Part shown: positions 9,927 through 18,797 of the stretch, piece after piece
Numbering within the stretch: the first letter of the stretch is position 1
Layout of the letters: every line of letters begins with the position of its first letter
Made by a program: the position numbers and the translations under genes
Assembly: GCA_951812745.1 (NCBI GenBank)
Contig: OX638327.1
Coordinates: 620,001-684,000 of the forward strand
DNA: 64,000 nucleotides
Direction of reading: 5' to 3'
Origin: an uncultured Nitrospirales bacterium
GTDB lineage: Bacteria; Nitrospirota; Nitrospiria; Nitrospirales; UBA8639
Notes under the pieces: model-generated
What the model saw: the letters and a program-made list of their open reading frames with translations, nothing else
Database searches by the model: none
What the model was told of the DNA's origin: nothing

Positions 9927-11125
9927 TGGCCCCCAAACCGTATGTTGCAATATGCCGTTGTTTGCTCACGTTGTGTTTGGCGACGTCCATCGTCGCCGTC
10001 CAGCCGTCGCGGGCGTGGGGAGCTTCACTGCAGGAAAAAATTGAAAAAGAAAAGCAGACCCTTCAACAGCTAAAGCAGGAAATCCGGAAAACCAAGCAAC
10101 AACGGGATCGGGCACGGAAAAAACAAACAGAGGTCTTGCAATCGATTGAGCGTCTCGATCGTCAGTTACACAAGGAACGGCGGGAAGCGGTTTCAATCAA
10201 TCGAGAAATCAAACAAATCGACCGGGAACTGGGCAAAATCAATGTCCAGTTAAGCGGGCTTCGCTCCGAAATGAACGGTAAGCAGATCGTGATAGGAACC
10301 CGTTTGAAACGACTCTATATGGAAGGACGAGCCGGCTGGGTGTCACCCTTGGTGACGGCTGCCTCTTATGCGCAGTTTCAACGCCGTTTGATGTATCTCT
10401 CCTCGCTTGCCACGTGGGAGCGTGATTTGTTCGAGGAATACCGGAAACAGGTGGCTCAAAGCGAGCGACTTCATGCCAAACAGGCAAGAATCCGCGAATC
10501 GTTGGTGACCCAGAAGGGTCGCGTCGATAAAACATTGAGCGTGATTCGAGACGTGAAGTCCCAAAAGCGCGTGGTCTTGGCGGGTTTGAAAAAAACCACA
10601 CGCTCCCATGAACAAATGTTGCTCACGCTCGATCAGGCCGAAGACCGAAAAGAAACCCTGCTCACGAAACTGGAGCGACGCAGTCAAATTGCCGCCGGGA
10701 AAATCAAGAAACGGACGACGAATGCCTTTCGAAGAGGCGCATTGTTGTGGCCGGCTGACGGCGATTTGGTGGGAGTCTTCGGCCGGCAAAAACACCCGAC
10801 GTTTGACACGTATGTCCGGAAAAAAGGCATTGAAATTGCCTCAAAAGAAGGGAGTGCAATCCGGGCCGTTTCAGGCGGGGACGTGGTCTATGCGGATTGG
10901 CTCAGGGGGTATGGACTTGTCGTCATTATGGATCACGGCAATAATTATTTTACGTTCTATGCCCATGCCTCCAAGTTGTTGGTGAAAGAGGGGGACAGGG
11001 TGGCCAAAGGAGCCGTACTGGGGGAAACCGGATCCTCCGGATTGATCAACAGAAGCATTTTATACTTTGAGTTACGGAAAGGAACCAAGCCGGTGAACCC
11101 ATTGGGCTGGTTGGCCAAACGGTGA
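9926..11125 (+). CDS. envC: EnvC-like murein hydrolase activator with degenerate LytM domain
   Basis: 399 residues: signal peptide (about 1-32), a long Lys/Gln/Arg-rich coiled coil (about 35-275), and a C-terminal LytM/M23 fold (about 280-399). The zinc ligands are lost: HxxxD is replaced by KKGIEI and the final HxH by ILYFEL. It should therefore activate amidases rather than cut peptidoglycan, exactly as in EnvC. Position directly after ftsEX (TGATG overlap) supports the role, since EnvC is gated by FtsEX through its coiled coil. No amidase gene is visible in this window. Confidence 0.9.
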   Translation: MAPKPYVAICRCLLTLCLATSIVAVQPSRAWGASLQEKIEKEKQTLQQLKQEIRKTKQQRDRARKKQTEVLQSIERLDRQLHKERREAVSINREIKQIDRELGKINVQLSGLRSEMNGKQIVIGTRLKRLYMEGRAGWVSPLVTAASYAQFQRRLMYLSSLATWERDLFEEYRKQVAQSERLHAKQARIRESLVTQKGRVDKTLSVIRDVKSQKRVVLAGLKKTTRSHEQMLLTLDQAEDRKETLLTKLERRSQIAAGKIKKRTTNAFRRGALLWPADGDLVGVFGRQKHPTFDTYVRKKGIEIASKEGSAIRAVSGGDVVYADWLRGYGLVVIMDHGNNYFTFYAHASKLLVKEGDRVAKGAVLGETGSSGLINRSILYFELRKGTKPVNPLGWLAKR

Positions 11126-11190
11126 CCGGGACGGGATGTCAATGGTCACTTATTCGCCGGCAGAGTAGGGGGTAGGCCATACGATATCTG

Positions 11191-11271
11191 CCATTCCGAG
11201 CGAAGCGAGGAATCTCTCGCTTAATCACCGAACGCCTCAACGACCCGTTGGCTTCGCTCAGGATGACAATG
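11191..11271. repeat. Dispersed repeat A, copy 1
   Basis: About 80 bases running from ATTCCGAGCGAAGCGAGG, through AATCTCTCGCT, to GCTTCGCTCAGGATGACA. A second, diverged copy lies at 20416-20500. The ends are roughly inverse to each other (GAGCGAAGC and GCTTCGCTC), giving a long hairpin. It occupies most of the envC-ctpA gap. Confidence 0.7.
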
Positions 11272-11320
11272 CAAGAGATACATCATGTTCATTATCTTCT
11301 TTAAGAGTTAGGACGTCGCT

Positions 11321-12622
11321 ATGGAAAAGGAACGCTCTTCAATAACGTGGATTTCCGGGCTGATTGTGGTCGGTGCACTCGTCTTGGGGTTGATGATTGG
11401 AAAGGGAGTCGAAAAAACAGGCTATGCCAGTGAATCCTACGAAGAACTCAAAATCTTTGCGGAAGTCCTGACCCAGGTCAAGAAGCACTACGTCGAAGAG
11501 GTTCAGACGAACGATCTTGTGCATGGCGCCGTGCGTGGCATGCTCAAAACATTGGATCCGCATTCCGCGTATATGACCCCGGAGATGTATAAAGAAATGA
11601 AAGTTGAAACCAAGGGGGAATTTGAGGGATTAGGCATACAGATTGGGATCAGGGATCATCAGGTCATCGTCATTGCGCCCATTGAAGGAACACCGGCTCA
11701 CGCGGCGGGCATTGAAACCGGAGACGTGATTGTGAAGGTCGATGAGACGCCAACGAAAGACCTGACGCTCATGGAAGCGGTGCAACGCATGCGAGGCCCC
11801 AAGGGGACCTCGGTGACGCTGACGGTCGAGCGGGAAGGGGCCACGGAAACGCTGACCTTCACCTTGATCCGGGATACGATAAAGATTCAGAGTGTCCGAT
11901 CCCGGCTCCTCGATGATCACATCGGCTACGTTCGGATATCACAGTTCCAGCAATCCACGCCCCAAGACCTTGGCCGGGAATTGGTAAAGTTGCAGGATGA
12001 GGACACTCAAGGCCTCATCTTGGATTTACGCAATAACCCTGGAGGCTTGTTGTCCTCGGCAGTTGGGGTATCGGAGCAGTTTTTGCAATCCGATACGTTA
12101 GTCGTGTCGGTCAAGGGCCGTGATGGTCGGAAGGATGAATATCGTGCCAGTCCGCCGATGGATCCCCAGGAATATCCGATGATCGTGTTGGTCAACCAGG
12201 GCTCTGCCAGTGCGTCGGAAATCGTGGCGGCCGCGATGCAGGATTGGGGGAAAGCTGTCATCCTGGGGAAGACGACGTTTGGAAAGGGCTCCGTTCAGAC
12301 AATTCTCCCGTTGTCGGATGGGTCGGGACTCCGGCTGACGACGGCGAAATATTATACGCCCAGAGGCGAGTCGATCCATTCCGTTGGCGTCAAACCGGAT
12401 ATCGTGGTGGAACCCAAACCAATCACCGTGGATGAGGAACAGAAAGAGGCGACCTCCTCTGAAGAGAACGCCCCCTCTTCCTCTGAACAGGACACTGATT
12501 CGGATACGCCAAAAGATCTTGAAGCGGAGCTCATGAAAAAGGACGTGCAGCTTCAAAAGGCGATCGAGTTGCTCAAAACCTGGAAAGTCTTTAAAGACCT
12601 GCACCCGCTCGAATCGGCATAG
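11321..12622 (+). CDS. ctpA: S41-family C-terminal processing peptidase
   Basis: 433 residues. A signal anchor (about 8-28) leads to a periplasmic protein with a PDZ domain (about 95-180, GLGIQIGIRDHQVIV) and an S41 protease domain with GYVRISQF, LDLRNNPGGLL, the serine motif GSASASE at 294-300 and the lysine motif GKTTFGKG. The acidic Ser/Glu-rich stretch near 375-405 is a linker. Such proteases trim the C-termini of periplasmic proteins and often control cell-wall hydrolases, fitting the ftsEX-envC neighbourhood. It lies 196 bases beyond envC, separated by a repeat, and likely has its own promoter. Confidence 0.93.
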   Translation: MEKERSSITWISGLIVVGALVLGLMIGKGVEKTGYASESYEELKIFAEVLTQVKKHYVEEVQTNDLVHGAVRGMLKTLDPHSAYMTPEMYKEMKVETKGEFEGLGIQIGIRDHQVIVIAPIEGTPAHAAGIETGDVIVKVDETPTKDLTLMEAVQRMRGPKGTSVTLTVEREGATETLTFTLIRDTIKIQSVRSRLLDDHIGYVRISQFQQSTPQDLGRELVKLQDEDTQGLILDLRNNPGGLLSSAVGVSEQFLQSDTLVVSVKGRDGRKDEYRASPPMDPQEYPMIVLVNQGSASASEIVAAAMQDWGKAVILGKTTFGKGSVQTILPLSDGSGLRLTTAKYYTPRGESIHSVGVKPDIVVEPKPITVDEEQKEATSSEENAPSSSEQDTDSDTPKDLEAELMKKDVQLQKAIELLKTWKVFKDLHPLESA

Positions 12623-12627
12623 GCAGG

Positions 12628-12864
12628 TCACAGGTCGAGGATAATGGCGGTACTGGTTTTGATGACGCCGTCCACGCCGCGTATCCGTGAAAGAACCAAT
12701 TCGTTGAGGGCCTCCAACGTTTCCGCTTCAATTTGGACCACGAGATCAAAATTACCGGTGACGGCATCGACTCTCTTCACCAGAGGAATGCGGGTAATGG
12801 TTTTGTACGCACTTTTCGTGTGATCTCCCGCCACGTCAACCATGATAAACGCAGAGACGGCCAT
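12628..12864 (-). CDS. Stand-alone Lrp/AsnC ligand-binding (RAM) domain protein
   Basis: 78 residues matching only the effector-binding half of Lrp/AsnC regulators: AFIMVDVAGDHTKSAYKTI, VTGNFDLVVQIEAE and VDGVIKTSTAIIL. There is no DNA-binding helix-turn-helix. Single-domain proteins of this kind form ring-shaped oligomers and are thought to bind amino acids or modulate full-length Lrp proteins; the ligand here is unknown. It is convergent with ctpA, whose stop lies five bases away. Confidence 0.85.
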   Translation of the reverse strand: MAVSAFIMVDVAGDHTKSAYKTITRIPLVKRVDAVTGNFDLVVQIEAETLEALNELVLSRIRGVDGVIKTSTAIILDL

Positions 12865-12945
12865 GACCGGTTCTTTCCTCTTGGCACGGGGGACTAGGGA
12901 ACAGGCTCTTCCGGACGGGACCTTATCAAAGGCGTTGCCATCCGG

Positions 12946-13428
12946 TCAATCACTCCTCGAATGTTCGCGTAAACGTTGAATGGCCGCGAGCAGTTCGTCT
13001 GCGGTCACGCTGACTCCCGGTCGCGTCCGTAACATATGAGAACGAGCAAGCGTTTCCAGATCGTCCAGCGTCCGGATTCCGAGTCGATAATACAAGTCAT
13101 GCACGATGGGGTCGGAAAGACCGGGAAGAACGATCCATTGACGGATGGCGGGCGGCAGGGGCGTCTTGAGTTCTTCATAAGCTTGGACCGCGCCGGTTTC
13201 CACGAATTCCTGAATTTTTGCCGCGAGGTCTTTCCCGATACCGGGCAGTGTTCGCAGGTCCCCGGCCCGCACAAGCTCGGCGATGGACGACTCCAAGTTA
13301 GCGATCGTGTCGGCTGCCCGTCTATAGGCCCGAATCCGATAGGGATTTTCTCCATGGTTCTTCAGCAACTCGGCCATGGACAGAAAGAGATTGGCGAGTG
13401 CGTTGTTTGAGTCGTGGCCGGTCGGCAT
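12946..13428 (-). CDS. Helix-hairpin-helix protein related to the PolX N-terminal domain
   Basis: 160 residues. The first 80 residues resemble the 8-kDa lyase-like domain of DNA polymerase beta/PolX: ENPYRIRAYRRAADTI, then the helix-hairpin-helix DLRTLPGIGKDLAAKI. A second hairpin-like region follows (LPGLSDPIVHDLYYRLGI, then LDDLETLA). The polymerase palm and PHP domains of full PolX are absent, so it probably binds DNA without polymerising. It could be a repair accessory factor; partner and substrate are not evident. It is followed on the same strand by the RAM-domain gene 82 bases away. Confidence 0.82.
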   Translation of the reverse strand: MPTGHDSNNALANLFLSMAELLKNHGENPYRIRAYRRAADTIANLESSIAELVRAGDLRTLPGIGKDLAAKIQEFVETGAVQAYEELKTPLPPAIRQWIVLPGLSDPIVHDLYYRLGIRTLDDLETLARSHMLRTRPGVSVTADELLAAIQRLREHSRSD

Positions 13429-13533
13429 ATGGTGAGTTCATGTGAGACGATGAGGTGAGGCTATTGTAAAAGATTGTGCCTGGCGATGATAGGGTTTCCG
13501 GCTTTTGCTCGTCGAAACGGCTGCATTCCAAAA

Positions 13534-13563
13534 TTGACAAGGCTTGAGGGGCTCTCGTAGGAT
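13534..13563 (+). promoter_or_regulatory. Sigma-70 type promoter for thiS-thiG-thiE
   Basis: TTGACA (13534-13539), an 18-base spacer and TAGGAT (13558-13563). Initiation near 13570 would give a leader of about 60 bases before thiS. No TPP riboswitch consensus is visible in it. Confidence 0.5.
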
Positions 13564-13628
13564 GCTGGTCAGTGATCGCGACACGTTCGGAGTGCATAGG
13601 CCGTGTCGGAGGGTTTTGAGTTCCACGC

Positions 13629-13844
13629 ATGCATATTCAAGTCAATGGGGAGCCTCGCCAAGTGCGTGAGGAGATAAACGTGACGGGACTGCTTCAGGAT
13701 TTGCAACTGAACGTTGAACGAGTGGCGGTGGAGATCAATCTCGAAATCCTCGATCAACGGGACTTTGATGCCAGAATGTTACAGGAAGGCGACCGCATTG
13801 AAATTATGAGTTTCATCGGAGGGGGCACCTCCCCGTATTTGTAG
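13629..13844 (+). CDS. thiS: Sulfur carrier protein ThiS, with extra residues after the Gly-Gly tail
   Basis: 71 residues of the beta-grasp ThiS family: MHIQVNGEPRQV, VAVEINLEIL and the C-terminal DRIEIMSFIGGG. ThiS carries sulfur as a C-terminal thiocarboxylate for thiazole synthesis by ThiG. Family members normally end at the di-glycine; here the frame continues with TSPYL before TAG. The protein would need trimming before ThiF-type adenylation, or the tail is a sequencing or frame artefact. The ATG at 13629 lies 65 bases after a good -10 box. thiG and thiE follow in order, although a terminator-like hairpin intervenes. Confidence 0.88.
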   Translation: MHIQVNGEPRQVREEINVTGLLQDLQLNVERVAVEINLEILDQRDFDARMLQEGDRIEIMSFIGGGTSPYL

Positions 13845-13846
13845 CT

Positions 13847-13867
13847 GCCGCATCTAATGCGGCTTTT
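13847..13867 (+). terminator. Hairpin terminator between thiS and thiG
   Basis: GCCGCA (13847-13852), loop TCTAA, TGCGGC (13858-13863), TTTT. It starts three bases after the thiS stop and may cause partial termination before thiG. Confidence 0.55.
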
Positions 13868-13924
13868 CCCCCTCCTTTACCTGCCCTGAGGGAGTGAAGG
13901 GTCAGGAGGGGAGCATTAGGCTTG

Positions 13925-13943
13925 CCCCGAACTTGATCCGGGG
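13925..13943. repeat. Short palindromic element before thiG
   Basis: CCCCG-aacttgatc-CGGGG hairpin in the 125-base thiS-thiG gap. It looks like the common dispersed CCCGAACTTGATC-type element of environmental bacteria. I found no second full copy in this window. Confidence 0.35.
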
Positions 13944-13969
13944 TAGAGGCAAAGAGATGGAGAGCGGCC

Positions 13970-14743
13970 ATGCATGACGATCGTTTGACCATAGCCGGGC
14001 GAGAGTTTCGGTCCCGTTTGTGGGTGGGAACAGGCAAGTATAAGGACTTCGTTGAAACGAAGAAAGCCATTGAAACGTCCGGCGCGGACGTCGTCACCGT
14101 CGCCGTACGTCGAGTCAATATCACGGACAGAAATTCCGAGAATCTGCTGGACTATCTCGATCCCAAACAATACACCATTCTTCCCAATACCGCGGGCTGT
14201 TACACGGTGGAAGATGCGGTCCGCTATGCTCGGTTGGCCCGTGCTGCCGGGGTATCGGATTTGGTGAAGCTTGAGGTGATCGGCGACGAGCGGACCTTGT
14301 TCCCCGATACCGCCGGACTCATTGAAGCCGCAAAAATACTGATCAAGGAGGGATTCGTGGTGTTACCGTATACCAACGACGATCCCATCGTGGCGCAAAA
14401 GCTGGTCGATATCGGATGCCCGGCGGTTATGCCTTTGGCGGCCCCTATCGGTTCGGGATTGGGCATACGCAATCCCTACAATTTGAAGATCATTCTGGAA
14501 ACCGTGAAGGTACCGGTGATCGTGGACGCCGGAGTGGGCACCGCCTCGGATGCGGCATTGGCTATGGAATACGGAGCGGATGCGGTATTGATGAATACCG
14601 CGATCGCGGGGGCCCAAGAACCCATTGCTATGGCTGAAGCCATGAAGTATGCGGTGGAGGCCGGTCGGTTGGCGTATAAAGCCGGGCGCATTCCCCGGAA
14701 ACTCTATGCCACCGCGAGTAGTCCGATCGAAGGCATGCTGTAG
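13970..14743 (+). CDS. thiG: Thiazole synthase ThiG
   Basis: 257 residues, normal length. ThiG makes the thiamine thiazole ring from 1-deoxy-D-xylulose 5-phosphate, dehydroglycine and ThiS thiocarboxylate. Visible: [13 protein letters not shown] near the N-terminus, [12 protein letters not shown], the Schiff-base lysine region [15 protein letters not shown] (Lys100), the phosphate-binding GSGLGIRNP and [20 protein letters not shown]. It lies between thiS and thiE, in the common thiSGE order. Confidence 0.95.
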   Translation: MHDDRLTIAGREFRSRLWVGTGKYKDFVETKKAIETSGADVVTVAVRRVNITDRNSENLLDYLDPKQYTILPNTAGCYTVEDAVRYARLARAAGVSDLVKLEVIGDERTLFPDTAGLIEAAKILIKEGFVVLPYTNDDPIVAQKLVDIGCPAVMPLAAPIGSGLGIRNPYNLKIILETVKVPVIVDAGVGTASDAALAMEYGADAVLMNTAIAGAQEPIAMAEAMKYAVEAGRLAYKAGRIPRKLYATASSPIEGML

Positions 14744-14766
14744 GCTGACCTTCAACGTGCTCTTCG

Positions 14767-15420
14767 ATGTCTCATGCTCGCCCACAACACCCTCTCCCGC
14801 CTTTATACGTTGTCACCGACCGGCACCAGACCGGAGAGGACAGATTTCTTCAAATCCTCAGCGACATCATCCCTGAGCAGGGGATGATGGTCCAGATTCG
14901 GGAACGAGACCTTGGCTCCCGCGAACTCCTGCGGTTTGTCGAGGCGGTGCACCGGCTGACGTGGCCCTTCCATGTTCCGTGTTTGATCAATGATCGCGTG
15001 GACCTCGTCCTTGCCACCCGGGCAGCGGGCGTGCATTTGCGCTCGGACAGCATGCCCACCAAAGAAGCCCGGAAATGTCTGGGGGCCGGATATCTCATCG
15101 GGAAGTCGGTCCATTCCTCCGAAGAGGCTCTCCAAAGCGAGCACGAAGGAGCGGACTTCGTGGTGCTCGGGCCGGTATATGAGACCCCGTCAAAACGGCA
15201 GTACGGCCCGCCGTTGGGCATTCGGGTTCTTCGTGAAGCCGGCCGGCACTGTACCATTCCCGTGTATGCCATCGGTGGAATGACGCCTGCCCGTGTGGAG
15301 AACGTGATGGCGGCCGGCGCCGCCGGCATCGCGGTCGTCTCTTCCATTTTCCAAGCTGCGTCTCCACGTGAGGCGGTGACGACGTATGACACGCAATTGC
15401 GCAAATGGGGATCACGGTAG
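14767..15420 (+). CDS. thiE: Thiamine-phosphate synthase family protein
   Basis: 217 residues with a (beta/alpha)8 fold like ThiE, which joins HMP-pyrophosphate and thiazole phosphate. Motifs: LPPLYVVTDRH, MMVQIRERDLGSRELL, CLINDRVDLVLATRAAGVHL, GKSVHSSEEA, ADFVVLGPVYETPSKRQYG and VYAIGGMTPARVENVMAAGA. The GPVYETPSK segment differs from the usual GPxFxTxTK, so it could also be a TenI-like relative, although the thiSG context favours ThiE. It begins 24 bases after thiG without a clear ribosome-binding site. Confidence 0.88.
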   Translation: MSHARPQHPLPPLYVVTDRHQTGEDRFLQILSDIIPEQGMMVQIRERDLGSRELLRFVEAVHRLTWPFHVPCLINDRVDLVLATRAAGVHLRSDSMPTKEARKCLGAGYLIGKSVHSSEEALQSEHEGADFVVLGPVYETPSKRQYGPPLGIRVLREAGRHCTIPVYAIGGMTPARVENVMAAGAAGIAVVSSIFQAASPREAVTTYDTQLRKWGSR

Positions 15421-15436
15421 AACGGTCCCATTTATA

Positions 15437-15466
15437 TTGACCCCTTCCGAAAACCAGTGCTAGAAT
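15437..15466 (+). promoter_or_regulatory. Sigma-70 type promoter for the proteasome cluster
   Basis: TTGACC (15437-15442), 18-base spacer, TAGAAT (15461-15466). The predicted start near 15474 leaves a leader of about 110 bases before arc. Confidence 0.55.
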
Positions 15467-15530
15467 TTATTACCCGATGAGACGGAACGACCGGCTCGTT
15501 TGGATTTAGCCCTATCAATACAAGGGTTTC

Positions 15531-15561
15531 AGCGGCGCAGAAAGCAGGCCGCTTTTGTTTT
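15531..15561 (+). terminator. Terminator-like hairpin in the arc leader
   Basis: AGCGGC (15531-15536) pairs with GCCGCT (15548-15553) and is followed by TTTTGTTTT. It lies between the predicted promoter and the arc ATG, so it may act as an attenuator. Confidence 0.5.
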
Positions 15562-15585
15562 CGTGATCGAGTAGGTGAAGATACC

Positions 15586-17265
15586 ATGGGCTTGAGAAAA
15601 CACGAAGACTACAATCGGGAGATCGAGAAACTTCGTGGCGAACTCCAATCCTTGGAAAACGAAATGCGCCACCTGTACGAAACCCGTATGAAATTACAGC
15701 AATCGCAAAAACAGAACGAACGGTTGACGGCCAGCCTCCAGGAAGCGAAAACCCAAATTGAAACCCTCCGTACGGAAATCGCCAAACTTACGGCTCCGCC
15801 ATCGTCGTATGCGCTGTTCTGCAGTCTGAATGATGATTCCAGCGCCAACGTCTACGTCTCGGGCAAAAAAATGCGCGTTAGCGTGCATGGCTCGGTGGCG
15901 AGTGCGTCCCTGCGAAAGGGGCAGGAAGTGATTCTGAATGAAGCCTTGAACATCATCGAGGCGCGCGCCTTCGATCCCCAGGGACAAGTGGTGAAGTTAA
16001 AGGATCACCTGGATGAGACGCGGGCGCTGATTCAGTTGCACCATGATGAAGAACGCATCGTTGAACTGGGTGAGCCGCTACTTCATGAGCCACTCAGCGT
16101 GGGTGACCATCTGCTCTATGATGCCCGGTCCGGCTACGTCATTGAGAAAGTCCCCAAGGCCGAAATCGAAGAGTTGGTGATCGAAGAAGTGCCGGATGTG
16201 CAATATGAAGACGTCGGGGGATTGACCAAAGAAGTCGAGCAGGTGACGGATGCCGTGGAATTGCCCTTTTTGTACCCCGAACTGTTCAAGGAACATCGTC
16301 TGACTCCGCCCAAGGGCATCCTGTTGTATGGGCCTCCGGGGTGCGGGAAAACGATGATCGCAAAAGCCGTGGCGAATTCCATTTCCCGGAAGATGAGACA
16401 TTTGTCCGGCAAAGAAGTCCGAAGTTATTTCCTGCACGTGAAGGGGCCCGAACTGTTGAATAAATACGTGGGCGAATCGGAACGGTACATCCGGGAGGTG
16501 TTCGCCAAGGCACGGGACAAGGCGGCCACCGGTAATCCGGTCGTGGTGTTTTTTGATGAAATGGACGCGTTGTTCCGTACGCGGGGGTCTGGGATCTCTT
16601 CCGATATCGAATCCACGATCGTCCCGCAGTTTTTGGCTGAAATTGACGGGGTCGAAAGGCTCAAAAACGTGATCGTCATCGGTGCGAGCAACCGGCAGGA
16701 TCTCATCGATCCTGCGGTATTGAGAACGGGGCGTTTGGACGTGAAAGTCAAAATTCCCCGGCCGAATAAACAGGGCGCTCGTGATATTTTTGCGAAATAC
16801 CTGACCGGTGACCTGCCGTTCGCCAAAGAGGAACTTGACCGGCATGGGCAGGACCGGCAGGCGGTGGTTGCACACCTTCTCGACGTCACGGTGGAGGCGA
16901 TGTATGCCACGTCGGAAGACAACAAGTTCCTGGAAGTGACGTATGCCAATGGAGAAAAAGAACTCCTCTATTTCAAAGACTTTTCCAGTGGCGCGCTGAT
17001 CGAAGGCGTGGTTTCACGAGCGAAAAAATCCGCGGTGAAACGAGCCATCAATACGGATGAAAAGGGCCTGAAAGAAGAAGACCTGTTGTCGGCCATTCGG
17101 GATGAATTCAAGGCGCATGAAGATCTGCCCAACACGACAAACCCGGATGACTGGGCCCGCATCGCCGGGAAAAAAGGCGAAAAAATCGTCCACGTTCGGA
17201 CCCTGACCCCCGGTTCGGAAGAAACACGCGAAATTGAAACCGTGAGTGCTGGGCATTACTTTTAA
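15586..17265 (+). CDS. arc: Proteasome-associated AAA+ ATPase (ARC/Mpa)
   Basis: 559 residues. ARC/Mpa rings unfold tagged proteins and feed them into the 20S proteasome. Order: N-terminal coiled coil (about 3-70) that binds the protein tag in actinobacteria, tandem OB folds (about 75-195), AAA+ module with Walker A GPPGCGKT (249-256), Walker B VVFFDEMDALF (about 319-329) and SRH region around NRQDLIDPAVLR. The C-terminus GHYF resembles the short Tyr-containing tail (GQYL in mycobacteria) that docks on the proteasome alpha ring. First gene of the arc-dop-prcB-prcA-pafA cluster. Confidence 0.95.
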   Translation: MGLRKHEDYNREIEKLRGELQSLENEMRHLYETRMKLQQSQKQNERLTASLQEAKTQIETLRTEIAKLTAPPSSYALFCSLNDDSSANVYVSGKKMRVSVHGSVASASLRKGQEVILNEALNIIEARAFDPQGQVVKLKDHLDETRALIQLHHDEERIVELGEPLLHEPLSVGDHLLYDARSGYVIEKVPKAEIEELVIEEVPDVQYEDVGGLTKEVEQVTDAVELPFLYPELFKEHRLTPPKGILLYGPPGCGKTMIAKAVANSISRKMRHLSGKEVRSYFLHVKGPELLNKYVGESERYIREVFAKARDKAATGNPVVVFFDEMDALFRTRGSGISSDIESTIVPQFLAEIDGVERLKNVIVIGASNRQDLIDPAVLRTGRLDVKVKIPRPNKQGARDIFAKYLTGDLPFAKEELDRHGQDRQAVVAHLLDVTVEAMYATSEDNKFLEVTYANGEKELLYFKDFSSGALIEGVVSRAKKSAVKRAINTDEKGLKEEDLLSAIRDEFKAHEDLPNTTNPDDWARIAGKKGEKIVHVRTLTPGSEETREIETVSAGHYF

Positions 17266-17295
17266 TGCTCCTGCTCAAGCAGGAATGAGGAGTCC

Positions 17296-18771
17296 TTGCA
17301 GCGCATTATCGGCACAGAAACGGAATTTGGTGTCGCCTCGCGCCACGTCCACGCATCCGATCCCGTTGAGAATTCCCTCCAACTGATCAGTCAGTACCCT
17401 TCCCTCATCGCCCCACACGCGATTTGGGATTACGAGAACGAAAACCCCCTGCGGGATGCCCGCGGATTTGAAGTCGAGGGCGAACGCGAACGTCCGGGTC
17501 CCGAGTATAACCGGGCGCTCAATAAACTGTTGGCGAACGCCGGTCGCCTGTACGTCGACGGGGCGCATCCCGAGTATTCGACACCGGAATGCAGTACGGC
17601 TCGAGAACTAGTCGCGTATGAACGGGCGGGTGAACTCGTCGCCGCCAAGTGCCTGGAAGCCATGAATCGGACGACGGGGGGAACCGGGTATGTGCTGTAC
17701 AAGAACAACTCCGACGGCAAAGGGAACAGCTACGGGTACCATGAAAACTATTTAATGGACCGTTCGGTGCCGTTCGAGGTGATTCTTCAGGGGTTGTTGC
17801 CGTTCTTCGTGTCGCGTCCCATTGTGGCGGGAGCCGGGAAAGTCGGAGCTGAAAATGGATCTGCGCCCGCGACGTATCAAATCTCTCAACGCGCGGACTT
17901 TTTTGAATGCGTGGCGGATCTCAATACCATGGTCAAACGACCCCTGGTCAATACGCGTGATGAGCCCCATGCGGACGCCGAGAGGTTCCGGCGGCTACAC
18001 GTCATTGTCGGTGACGCCAATATGGCGGAACTGTCCACGTATTTAAAGGTGGGCACCACGGCGATCGTGACGCATATGTTGGACGAGGGCGCCGAGATTC
18101 CGTCGATTGTGCTGGAAAATCCCGTGGAAGCCGTCAAGGTTGTCTCGCGTGATCTCACCATGAAAGCCGACCTGAAGTTGTCCAAGGGAGGCGTGACCAA
18201 CGCGCTTGCCATCCAACGCGCCTATCTCCGGGCCGCGCATGAGTTTTACGCCTGTCGAGATCTGTCACCCGCGACGAAGGACGTGTTGGTGAGATGGGAA
18301 AGCGTCTTGGATAAACTCGAACGGGCCCCCGGGCTGTTGGCTGCGGAACTCGATTGGGTGGCCAAACAACAGATGATCGAGTCGTATATGGAACGGAAAC
18401 GCTGTGGCTGGGATGATCCGCGCGTGGCCTTGATGGACTTGCAATACCATGACGTCCGGCCGGAAAGAGGTCTGTATTTTACGCTTGAGCGGAGCCGGCG
18501 TATTGAGCGGCTGCTGGATGACGAGGAAATCGCCAGGGCGGAATTTCATGCGCCGCGAGGTACGCGCGCCTATTTCCGCGGAGCCTGCCTCCGGAAATTT
18601 CCTCACCAGATCTATGGGGCCAGTTGGACCTCGGTGCTCTTCGACGTAGGAGACGTTTCAGTCAAACGGGTTCCGTTAATCGATCCCTTGAGGGGGACGC
18701 AGGATTTGACCAATGAGTTGTTGGAGGGTGTGGAAACGGCGCAACAACTCCTGGATCGTTTGTCGGCTTGA
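17296..18771 (+). CDS. dop: Depupylase/deamidase Dop
   Basis: 491 residues. Dop is a glutamine-synthetase-fold enzyme that removes Pup-like modifiers from substrates and, where the modifier ends in Gln, deamidates it. The nucleotide-binding motif IGTETEFG, HPEYSTPE, NNSDGKGNSYGYHENYLM, LVNTRDEPHADAERFRRLHV and CGWDDPRVALMDLQYHD are shared with PafA. It is distinguished from PafA by the longer Dop-type segment DYENENPLRDARGFEVEGER near residues 45-64. The start is a TTG at 17296 preceded by GAGGAG. It follows arc by 30 bases. Confidence 0.93.
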   Translation: MQRIIGTETEFGVASRHVHASDPVENSLQLISQYPSLIAPHAIWDYENENPLRDARGFEVEGERERPGPEYNRALNKLLANAGRLYVDGAHPEYSTPECSTARELVAYERAGELVAAKCLEAMNRTTGGTGYVLYKNNSDGKGNSYGYHENYLMDRSVPFEVILQGLLPFFVSRPIVAGAGKVGAENGSAPATYQISQRADFFECVADLNTMVKRPLVNTRDEPHADAERFRRLHVIVGDANMAELSTYLKVGTTAIVTHMLDEGAEIPSIVLENPVEAVKVVSRDLTMKADLKLSKGGVTNALAIQRAYLRAAHEFYACRDLSPATKDVLVRWESVLDKLERAPGLLAAELDWVAKQQMIESYMERKRCGWDDPRVALMDLQYHDVRPERGLYFTLERSRRIERLLDDEEIARAEFHAPRGTRAYFRGACLRKFPHQIYGASWTSVLFDVGDVSVKRVPLIDPLRGTQDLTNELLEGVETAQQLLDRLSA

Positions 18772-18797
18772 ATGAACAACGTTCCTCTTTACAAAAT

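Noticed and set aside
13428-13628. TPP riboswitch upstream of thiS
   Set aside because: The promoter and leader lack the conserved CUGAGA and the paired thi-box helices; nothing matches the consensus on either strand.
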